From SCTD01 sp963781675 (lineage in GTDB: Bacteria > Actinomycetota > Actinomycetes > Mycobacteriales > SCTD01): a stretch of DNA of 64,000 bases. A program made the position numbers and the translations under genes. Below are positions 1 to 9,451 of the stretch, piece by piece; the first letter of the stretch is position 1; every line of letters starts with the position of its first letter. Location of the stretch: the NCBI GenBank assembly GCA_963781675.1, contig CAWAGF010000002.1, positions 186,001 through 250,000 on the forward strand, read 5' to 3'. The notes under the pieces were generated by a model. The model searched no databases and was not told where the DNA came from. It saw only the letters and a list, made by a program, of their open reading frames with translations.

Positions 1-18
1 GCGCGCTGGCGTCGTCGG

Positions 19-46
19 AGGGGTCGGACCTGCGGGTCCGGCCCCT
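19..46. terminator. GC-rich hairpin at window edge
   Basis: A 12-bp arm (19-30) pairs with 35-46 around a 4-base loop, with one G-T wobble. It looks like an intrinsic-terminator stem without a clear T-run. It may terminate a gene lying to the left of the window, or the leftward cpaE-like gene that ends at 263. Confidence 0.4.
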
Positions 47-127
47 CCTGCACGTCCGGCGCTGCCGACGGTGGACGCTGCCGCGGCTCCGCTGCCCCGG
101 CCCACCCGTCTCGGCTCCTCCCACCGG

Positions 128-198
128 TGATCAACAGAAGGATCGACGTCCTAGGGCCGCCGGGCAGCCGCTGACGACGGCGATCCTTCTGTCGATCA
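128..198. repeat. 18-bp inverted repeat, 35-bp spacer
   Basis: TGATCAACAGAAGGATCG (128-145) is repeated in inverted orientation at 181-198 with one mismatch (17/18). Both arms are far more AT-rich than the surrounding sequence. It lies downstream of the leftward CpaE-like gene and no gene covers it. It could be a protein-binding site, a long-loop terminator or a dispersed repeat. I see no second copy in this window. Confidence 0.6.
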
Positions 199-262
199 AG
201 GCGGCAGGGTGGCGGCGGGGCGGCGCCGGCGGCGGCATGGCGGCGCGGGCGCCCGCGGCGGC

Positions 263-1570
263 TCAGCGGCGGGACAGCGCCCGGCGCTTGGCCGGTGCGG
301 GCTGCTGCACGCCGAGCAGCGCGGCGGCCATGCCCGCGACCGCGATGCGCACCGGCGAGGTCGGCACCGCTTCGCCCAGCGTCCGGCCGGCGGCCATCGC
401 GCGGTCGAGCCCCTCGACGTCGGCCGGCACGACGAGCACCTGCTCGACCCCGGCGTAGCGGGACAGCGCCCCGCGCACCTCCTGCTCGGCGTCGCCGGGG
501 ATGGCGCTGGCGCGGAGCTTGTTGACGACCACTACGGGCTGCACGCCCGGCACGGCGTCCTTCAGCTCGGCGAGCCCGCGCACGAGGCGCTGCAGCCCGA
601 CGGGGTCGGCCGCACCGACGACGTAGACCGTGTCCGCGGCCTCCAGCACGGTGAGCGTCGCGCCGTTGCGCCGCGGGGCGGCCGTGTCGTAGGCCAGCTC
701 CTCGTCCTGCTCCAGCGCGAAGCCGCAGTCGACGACGGTGGTGGACGCCAGCGAGCGGCACAGCTCGAGGACGACCTCGACCGCGGTGGGCCGGAGCTCG
801 GGCCAGCGGTCGGCCCGCGCGATGCCGGACAGCACCCGCAGCGTCGGGCTGACCGTGCGCGCGAGGTCGGCGAGCGCGGGCAGGTCGAGCGCCCCGTTGT
901 TGGCCAGCCGGCAGGCGGCAGCCAGGCCGGGCGCCTCGTCGAGCAGGCCGAGCACCTGCGCGACGACGCCGCCGTAGACGTCGGCGTCCACGAGCATCGC
1001 GGAGCGGCCGAGACCGCCGATCTCGCTGGCCAGGGTGACGGCGACGGTGGTACGGCCGGGGGCGCCGGTCGGCCCCCACACCGCGACGATGCGGCCCGTG
1101 CCGAGGCCGGTGTCGGGCACGTCGACCGGCTGCGGCGGCGGAGGCAGGTCCGGCAGGGCGGCCCGCGGGTCGGCCACCGCCGCCCGCTCCCCCGCGCTCG
1201 GGGCGGCCGCGCCCTGCACGGCCTGCATGACCGCGGACGAGAGGTCCTCGGGCGTGCTGTCGGACGGCAGGACGTGCAGCACCCCGAGCTGGCGCAGGCG
1301 GCGCTCGGCGTCCTCGTCGCCCGGCGGCACCAGGCCCACGACGGCCACCCCGGCGACGGACAGCCGGCCGAGGGCGTCCCGGTCGAGGCGCCGCAGGTCG
1401 GCCGACAGGAGCGCTGCCTGCGCCTGGCCGGTGGCCGCGGTCGCGAGCAGGTCCGCCAGGTCGACGCACCGCCGGACGACGGACACCCCGAGGTCGCCGC
1501 GCTCGAGCGCCGCGACCAGCTGGGCCTCCCAGCGGGCGTCGCTGACCGCGGTCAGGACGGGGACGGCCAT
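263..1570 (-). CDS. CpaE/TadZ-like MinD-family ATPase
   Basis: A 435-residue protein with a degenerate receiver-like N-terminal half (about 1-115), a proline-rich linker and a ParA/MinD-type ATPase domain (about 158-400). The P-loop is a variant, GPTGAPGRTT at 166-175, followed by a switch stretch LVDADVYGG. This layout is that of CpaE/TadZ proteins, which position Flp/Tad pilus or secretion machinery at the membrane. Its ATG overlaps the stop of the upstream CpaB-like gene (ATGA), so the two are translationally coupled. No TadA ATPase, TadB/C or pilin gene is in the window, so whether a functional Tad system exists is unknown; it might instead continue outside the window. Confidence 0.75.
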   Translation of the reverse strand: MAVPVLTAVSDARWEAQLVAALERGDLGVSVVRRCVDLADLLATAATGQAQAALLSADLRRLDRDALGRLSVAGVAVVGLVPPGDEDAERRLRQLGVLHVLPSDSTPEDLSSAVMQAVQGAAAPSAGERAAVADPRAALPDLPPPPQPVDVPDTGLGTGRIVAVWGPTGAPGRTTVAVTLASEIGGLGRSAMLVDADVYGGVVAQVLGLLDEAPGLAAACRLANNGALDLPALADLARTVSPTLRVLSGIARADRWPELRPTAVEVVLELCRSLASTTVVDCGFALEQDEELAYDTAAPRRNGATLTVLEAADTVYVVGAADPVGLQRLVRGLAELKDAVPGVQPVVVVNKLRASAIPGDAEQEVRGALSRYAGVEQVLVVPADVEGLDRAMAAGRTLGEAVPTSPVRIAVAGMAAALLGVQQPAPAKRRALSRR

Positions 1571-2331
1571 CAGTCCGACCCGGCCGCCGGCGTGAGCCGT
1601 CCGGACGACTCGGCCTCGCGCGGCACCCGGACGAGGTCGATCGTGCCGAGCGCCATCGCGGAGACGATCTGCGCCACCTCGTCCGGGCGCACCTGCAGCT
1701 CGACCGGGACCGCGACCGAGCCGCCGAAGCCGCCGCCCTCGCGGGCCACGCTCAGCACGGTGACGCCCTGCAGCACCAACTGGGCGCCGCGCAGCTCGAG
1801 CTGATCGCCGTTCGCAGGGGCGGGCGCGGCCGGGTCGTCCGGCGAGGCGCCGCCCTGGTCGGACGGCTGGTCCTGCTGCCCGTCGAGGTCCGGCGTCACC
1901 CAGACGTCGACCTGCTGGTCGCGCGCGAGCTCGTTCGGGAAGTGGCCGCTCTGGACCGCGACGGTGACGAAGCGGAAGTCGACCTCCTTCTGCGGCACGC
2001 TCAGCGCCTGGCGCGGCAGCAGCTCGCCGTCGCTCAGCGCCCGGCGCACGACGTAGCCGCTGATCGGCTGGCTCCCGACCGCGACGTACCGGTCGGCGTT
2101 GTCGAACAGCCGGACCCGCACCTGGTCGAGGTCACCGGTCTGCAGGACGCTGCCGGCCGTGAGGTCCTTGTTGACGGCGTAGACGAGGGTGCTGCGGTCC
2201 GCGGCGGACAGCACGCGCGCACCGACCACCACGCTGACCAGCACGAGCAGCACGCCGAGGACCAGCCGGCCGTCGAGCCAGCCCGGCGTGGCCAGGCGGC
2301 TCGCCGTGGGCGAGCCGGGGGTGTCGGACAA
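1570..2331 (-). CDS. CpaB-like SAF-domain membrane protein
   Basis: About 253 residues. A short cytoplasmic N-terminus and one membrane segment (about 20-40) lead into a SAF domain (about 45-115), followed by a Pro/Asp-rich linker and a C-terminal domain, as in CpaB/RcpC pilus-assembly proteins. I chose the TTG at 2331 because AGGAGG sits a few bases upstream and everything further 5' lacks coding character. It overlaps the CpaE-like gene by 4 bp. CpaB proteins work in the cell envelope during Flp pilus assembly; here the rest of the assembly genes are not seen. Confidence 0.7.
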   Translation of the reverse strand: MSDTPGSPTASRLATPGWLDGRLVLGVLLVLVSVVVGARVLSAADRSTLVYAVNKDLTAGSVLQTGDLDQVRVRLFDNADRYVAVGSQPISGYVVRRALSDGELLPRQALSVPQKEVDFRFVTVAVQSGHFPNELARDQQVDVWVTPDLDGQQDQPSDQGGASPDDPAAPAPANGDQLELRGAQLVLQGVTVLSVAREGGGFGGSVAVPVELQVRPDEVAQIVSAMALGTIDLVRVPREAESSGRLTPAAGSD

Positions 2332-2406
2332 CGCTCCTCCTGAGTGCGCGCGCCCGCGGTCCGGGCGCGGGCACATCGTGTCGTACCGGGTGCGGCGCCC
2401 GCAGGA

Positions 2407-2444
2407 CTGTCCACATGCGCTGGCGCGTTCCCGTCTGTGGACAA
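2407..2444. promoter_or_regulatory. Inverted pair of DnaA-box-like sites
   Basis: CTGTCCACA (2407-2415) and, on the opposite strand, TTGTCCACA (2436-2444) lie 20 bp apart in the divergent region between the CpaB-like gene and the small HTH gene. TTGTCCACA matches the DnaA box typical of high-GC actinobacteria. The 8-bp core TGTCCACA/TGTGGACA is a perfect inverted repeat. It may be a DnaA target or the operator of the neighbouring HTH protein. Confidence 0.45.
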
Positions 2445-2520
2445 CGCGGGAGCGGCACCCTGGCCGGTGCCAGACTCGCCGCACGGCGCGCTGCGCGCCG
2501 CACCGGAGGAGGAGGAGCCC

Positions 2521-2757
2521 GTGGCCGCTGAGCGCTTCCTGCAGCTGACCGACGTCGCGGAGATCCTCAACATCTCCTCCTCGCAGACGTACGCCCTGGT
2601 CCGCTCCGGCGAGCTGCCGGCCATCAAGATCGGCGGCCGCGGGCAGTGGCGCGTCGAGCGCACCGTGCTGGAGGAGTACATCCAGCGCTGCTACGACGAG
2701 ACCCGGGCGTTCGTGAGCGCCCACCCGGTCCGGGAGAACGAGCTCGTCGACGACTGA
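2521..2757 (+). CDS. Small excisionase-family HTH DNA-binding protein
   Basis: Seventy-eight residues, nearly all a MerR-like/HTH_17 fold: LTDVAEILNISSSQTYALV forms the helix-turn-helix and IKIGGRGQWRV the wing. GTG at 2521 is taken because a strong purine-rich site (GGAGGAGGAGG) precedes it; an upstream ATG at 2344 would add about 59 residues of non-conserved sequence. Such proteins bind DNA as small transcription factors or as excisionases. No phage or integrase gene is nearby, so a chromosomal regulator is more likely. Target unknown. Confidence 0.75.
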   Translation: MAAERFLQLTDVAEILNISSSQTYALVRSGELPAIKIGGRGQWRVERTVLEEYIQRCYDETRAFVSAHPVRENELVDD

Positions 2758-2811
2758 GCCGGCGCCGGGTGGTGGCGCCCCGGGTGACGGGCGTGGCGTG
2801 GCCGCCGCCCT

Positions 2812-2947
2812 GCCGAGCCGCCGCTGCTGAGGCGCTGAGCCGCGGCCCCGCCGAGCCAGCCGCCGCTGAGGCGCTGAGGCGCTGAGCCGCTGAGCCGCGG
2901 CCCCGCCGAGCCGCCGCCGCTGAGCCGCTAAGGCGCTGAGGCGCCGC
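2812..2947. repeat. Degenerate GCTGAGCCGC tandem repeat
   Basis: A low-complexity stretch built of GCTGAGGCGC and GCTGAGCCGC units in the gap after the HTH gene. A 24-bp block is repeated exactly at 2834-2857 and 2889-2912. No reading frame with coding character runs through it. Confidence 0.6.
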
Positions 2948-2968
2948 GATGCCGAGCTGCCGTGCCGC

Positions 2969-3520
2969 TCAGCTGCTCCGCACGAAGGCCAGCGCCGCCA
3001 GCGGCACGAGCCGGACCTGCCGGACCGCTCCTGCCCGGCGCAGCTCCCCCAGCCCGTGCTCGGCCAGGTCGAGGTGGTCCGCGGCCACCCGGTCCAGGGT
3101 GCCGGTCACCAGCGACCCGTCCACCAGCCCGACCGCGACGCCGGTCCGGCTGCGGGCCAGGCCGCGCAGCGCCCAGCGCAGGTCGAGGCGCTTGGCGACC
3201 GGACTCTCGTCCGGCGCGGCGGAGCGGGGCCCGAGGCCGGTGACCCCGAGCACCGCGGCCAGGGGCACGAGGACCTCGCGCGCACCGCCCTCGTCGAGCA
3301 GCAGCCAGTCCACGCCGGCGTCGAGCAGCCGGCCGCGCACCGGCCCGGCGCCGGGCAGCGCCACCGTCACCGGTGCGCCCTCGGCGGCGCGCAGCCGGTC
3401 GGCCAGGCGCAGCAGCGCGCTCTCGCGCCGCATCCGCTCCGCCACCTCACCCGCGTGCTCGGCCGCCTCGGCCGCCTCGAACTGCGCCTCCAGGTCGTCG
3501 AACAGCCCTTGCCAGCGCAT
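2969..3520 (-). CDS. Conserved hypothetical protein (183 aa)
   Basis: The ATG at 3520 opens an acidic, helical N-terminus (LEAQFEAAEAAEHAGEV) followed by an alternating beta-strand region with two similar halves (about 50-95 and 125-175), each of the pattern G-x-V-x-G-x-L-x-x-x-x-x-D-x-L. This suggests two small beta-barrel modules. I do not recognise a named family; such proteins are common beside Rv3235-type genes in actinobacteria. It diverges from the LysM gene, sharing the 3521-3633 intergenic region. No membrane segment or signal peptide. Function unknown. Confidence 0.65.
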   Translation of the reverse strand: MRWQGLFDDLEAQFEAAEAAEHAGEVAERMRRESALLRLADRLRAAEGAPVTVALPGAGPVRGRLLDAGVDWLLLDEGGAREVLVPLAAVLGVTGLGPRSAAPDESPVAKRLDLRWALRGLARSRTGVAVGLVDGSLVTGTLDRVAADHLDLAEHGLGELRRAGAVRQVRLVPLAALAFVRSS

Positions 3521-3562
3521 GTCCGGCAGCCTCCCGCCTGCGGCTGCCCTGTGCAACCTGCC

Positions 3563-3615
3563 TTGACGCCCTGTGAACGAACGCGTACAACAGCAAACGA
3601 ATGCAAACACACGAA
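3563..3615 (+). promoter_or_regulatory. Promoter of the LysM gene with ACGAA repeats
   Basis: TTGACG (3563-3568) and TACAAC (3586-3591), 17 bp apart, fit a housekeeping-sigma promoter. ACGAA occurs three times (3577, 3597, 3611) across and just after it, in an unusually A-rich stretch. The direct repeats may be an operator. Confidence 0.45.
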
Positions 3616-3633
3616 TCAGCCGGAGGAAGCCGC

Positions 3634-4421
3634 ATGAGCAGCACCGCATCGCGCCGCACGGTGCTCGTCGGCACCGCCGCTGCTGCCCTGCTGCTCCTCC
3701 TGGCCGCACCGTCCCCGGCGGACGCCGTCCGCACGCTGAGCGACGCCGGCAGCGCCACGGACCAGGCCGCCCCGCTGGTCGCCCTGCTCTCGCTGCTGGC
3801 CTGGCTGCTGGCCGCCTGGCTGCTGCTGACCGTCGCCGTCACGGCCGGCGGTCACCTGCCCGGCCTCACCGGCCGCACGCTGGCCGCGGTGGCCCGGCGA
3901 GTGGCCCCGGCCACCGTCCGCCGCACCGTCGAGGTCGCGCTCGGTCTCACGGTCGCCGTCGGCGTCCTCGGCGCCTCCCCCGCGCTCGCTGCACCGGGCC
4001 CGGCGACGGGCCCGGCCGCACCCGCCGCCGCGAGCCTCGACTGGTCGGCGCCCGCTCCTGCCGCGGCGCCCGGGCTGGACTGGGCCGCCGCGACCCCGCA
4101 GCCGGCACCGACCAGAGCGCCCCCGGCCTCGACTGGTCCAGCCCGGCCGAGCAGGCGCAGGACCTCGACCGGGACGCCCGAGCCGCCGCGGCACCGACCG
4201 CCGACGACGTCGTGGTCCAGCCCGGCGACAGCCTCTGGGAGCTCGCCGAGGCGGACCTCGCCGCCCGCGGCGAGCCCACCACCGATGCCGCCGTCGCGCA
4301 GGCCTGGCCCAGCTGGTGGGCCGCCAACCGCGACACCGTCGGCGAGGACCCCGACCTGCTCCAGCCCGGCACCCGGCTCACCCCGCCCCCTGCCGACGGC
4401 ACCACCCCCGCCTCGTCCTGA
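3634..4421 (+). CDS. LysM-domain membrane protein, frame broken
   Basis: The ATG at 3634, 6 nt after GGAGGA, starts a protein with an N-terminal hydrophobic segment, a second membrane segment (LLSLLAWLLAAWLLLTVAV) and a third before an Ala/Pro linker. Near 4090-4130 the frame breaks (equivalent to one missing base). The next frame carries a clear LysM domain, from VQPGDSLWELAE to LLQPGTRLTPP, ending at 4421. LysM binds peptidoglycan, so this is probably a membrane-anchored wall-binding protein. The linker motif APGLDW occurs on both sides of the break, which supports one original gene. The Rv3235-like gene follows 26 bp later. Confidence 0.7.
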
Positions 4422-4447
4422 GCACACCCCCACCCCGGAGGACCCGC

Positions 4448-5017
4448 ATGTCCGTCACGAACGCCGAGGCTCCGCTCGCCCTGGTGCCCGCCCTGCCCGC
4501 GCTGCGGCTGCTGCCGGTCCCGGTCAGCGAGCCGCCGTACGACGACGAGCTGCCGGTGCGCCTGGCCGCCCCCGCGACCGCCCCCCTCGGGCCGCTCCGC
4601 GGGCTGGCCCCCGCGCCGCTGCGGCTCGTCCCGGCGCTCCCGGCCGTCCCCGGCGAGGAGGAGGACGGGCCGGTCCGCACCCCCGTCAGCGACCTCCCGC
4701 CGGCCCGTCCGGTGGCGCACGCGCTCGTCCAGGGGCTGCTCGAGGTGCTCGCCGGCGTCCGTCCGGTCAGCCAGCTCCAGCGCGGCACGACGCCGGAGCT
4801 GTTCCTGCAGCTCGAGCAGGTCGTGCACGGCCGGCCGCGCGTGAAGGGGGCTCGCCCGCTGACCGGCGCGGTGCGCAGCCTGCACGTGCAGGAGCGGCCG
4901 GAGGGCGTCGCGGAGGTCTGCGCGACGGTCCGGCGCGGACCGCGGATGGCCGCCGTGGCGCTGCGGCTCGAGGGCATCGGCGGCCGCTGGTGCTGCACGG
5001 AGCTGGCCGGCATCTAG
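4448..5017 (+). CDS. Rv3235-like conserved protein
   Basis: A 189-residue protein with a Pro/Ala/Leu-rich, disordered N-terminal half (1-85) and a conserved C-terminal domain (about 88-189) containing LVQGLLEVLAGVRPVSQLQ and a terminal RW-C-C-TELAGI. This is the pattern of the actinobacterial Rv3235 family, usually encoded near secA1. GGAGG lies 6 nt before the ATG. The gene converges on secA across a perfect palindromic hairpin. The family function is unknown, and there is no signal peptide. Confidence 0.75.
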   Translation: MSVTNAEAPLALVPALPALRLLPVPVSEPPYDDELPVRLAAPATAPLGPLRGLAPAPLRLVPALPAVPGEEEDGPVRTPVSDLPPARPVAHALVQGLLEVLAGVRPVSQLQRGTTPELFLQLEQVVHGRPRVKGARPLTGAVRSLHVQERPEGVAEVCATVRRGPRMAAVALRLEGIGGRWCCTELAGI

Positions 5018-5047
5018 CCGGCTGACCCGTCGCGGGTCCCCCGACGT

Positions 5048-5083
5048 GAGAAGTCCCCAGCACCAGGGTGCTGGGGACTTCTC
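5048..5083. terminator. Perfect palindromic hairpin between convergent genes
   Basis: GAGAAGTCCCCAGCAC (5048-5063) pairs perfectly with 5068-5083 around CAGG. It sits between the Rv3235-like gene and secA and can fold on either strand, so it is probably a bidirectional terminator. The same core sequence recurs at 13223-13260. Downstream, at 5110-5180, two imperfect copies of a GGTGCGCGCG-type motif lie in the secA 3' region. Confidence 0.8.
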
Positions 5084-5188
5084 GCGAGCGGGTGCGAGAG
5101 CGGCGCCCACCGGGTGCGCGCGACCTGGTGCCTGCCGCGCAGCGGGTGCGCGAGCCGCGCACCCGGTGCGCGCGGCCTGGACGGGCGG

Positions 5189-8269
<3,081 letters not shown>

Positions 8270-8356
8270 GCGTGTGCACCTCTTCGCTGGACGTCTCTCG
8301 CATCGTAGGCGTGAAACGGGTCGCGACCGCCCCGCGTGCCCCGGCACACTGCCCGG

Positions 8357-9451
8357 GTGGAGCCTCCCGAGATCAGCGCCGGCCGCCTGCACCTGCGCGC
8401 GTGGCGGACCGGGGACGAGGCGGCCGTGCTGGCCGCCTGCACGGACGCGGAGACGGTGCGCTGGACGACCGTGCCCGAGGGCTACACGCCGGAGCAGGCC
8501 CGCGAGTACGTCGCACGCCGGGCGCCGGAGGGCTGGAGCAGCGACAGCGAGTACGCCTTCGCGGTGTGCGACAGCACCTCGGGTGCGGTGCTCGCGAACG
8601 TGGCCCTGCGGCCGGGTCGCTCGGCGGGGCTGTACGACGTCGGCTACTGGTGCACCCCGGCCGCACGGGGCCAGGGCGTCGTGCCGGAGGCGCTGGGCGC
8701 GCTGTGCCGGTGGGGCTTCGCGGAGCTGGCGGCGCACCGGGTCGAGTGGCGGGCGGCCGTCGGCAACTGGGCGTCGCGTCGCGCTGCCGAGAAGGCCGGC
8801 TTCCGCATCGAGGGGGTCCTGCGCTCAGCCGTGGCGCACGGCGGTGCGCAGGTCGACGGCTGGCTGGGCGCCCTGCTGCCGGACGACCCGGTGCTGGACA
8901 CCGCGCGGCTGCCCGCCTACCCGGAGCGCACCGACGGGGTGGTCACGCTGCGGCGCTGGCGCGCCTCGGACGCGGCCGACGTTCAGCGCGCCTGCGACGA
9001 CCCGGAGACCGCGCGCTGGCTGCCCGTGCCCGTGCCGTACACGCTCGAGGTCGCCCAGGGCTACGTCACCGGGATCGTCCCGCACGAGTGGGCCGAGGGC
9101 ACCGTGGCGAACTGCGCGGTCACCGACGCCGCAGACGGCGCGCTGCTGGGGGCGGTCGGGCTGACCGTGCGCGGGACCGTGGGCGAGGTCGGCTACTGGA
9201 CCGCCCCGTGGGCGCGTGGTCGCGGCGTCGCCGCACGAGCGGCCCGGCTGCACGCCGGGTGGGGGTTCGAGGAGCTCGGGATGGCGCGCGTCGAGCTGCT
9301 CGCGGACGTGGAGAACACCGGCTCGCAGCGCGCGGCGGAGAAGGCCGGCTGGCGGCGCGAGGGCGTCGCGCGGGGCGTCCGGTCGGCCCCGCGCGACGCC
9401 TCCCGGCGCGTCGACATGGTGGTGTTCGCGCGGCTCGCTCAGGACGAGTAG
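8357..9451 (+). CDS. Tandem GNAT acetyltransferase (RimJ/RimL type)
   Basis: Two complete GNAT domains lie head to tail in about 364 residues. Each starts with a LHLRAWR- or VTLRRWR-type strand and carries an acetyl-CoA loop: GYWCTPAARGQG in the first, GYWTAPWARGRG in the second. Each ends with the RAAEKAG motif typical of RimJ/RimL N-acetyltransferases. GTG at 8357 is chosen because the first beta strand begins right after it; an upstream GTG at 8336 is possible. Substrate unknown; ribosomal or other protein N-termini, or small amines, are typical. Its 3' end overlaps the convergent copA gene by 13 bp. Confidence 0.88.
   Translation: MEPPEISAGRLHLRAWRTGDEAAVLAACTDAETVRWTTVPEGYTPEQAREYVARRAPEGWSSDSEYAFAVCDSTSGAVLANVALRPGRSAGLYDVGYWCTPAARGQGVVPEALGALCRWGFAELAAHRVEWRAAVGNWASRRAAEKAGFRIEGVLRSAVAHGGAQVDGWLGALLPDDPVLDTARLPAYPERTDGVVTLRRWRASDAADVQRACDDPETARWLPVPVPYTLEVAQGYVTGIVPHEWAEGTVANCAVTDAADGALLGAVGLTVRGTVGEVGYWTAPWARGRGVAARAARLHAGWGFEELGMARVELLADVENTGSQRAAEKAGWRREGVARGVRSAPRDASRRVDMVVFARLAQDE

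Noticed and set aside
2034..2681. A 215-codon minus-strand frame overlapping the HTH gene
   Set aside because: It has Ser/Arg/Ala-rich shadow composition and covers the divergent promoter. The small HTH gene on the plus strand has a better ribosome site and a clear fold.
2521..2757. Phage excisionase marking a prophage or integrated element
   Set aside because: No integrase, attachment-site repeat or phage gene is nearby, and the flanks are conserved chromosomal genes. A regulator is more likely.
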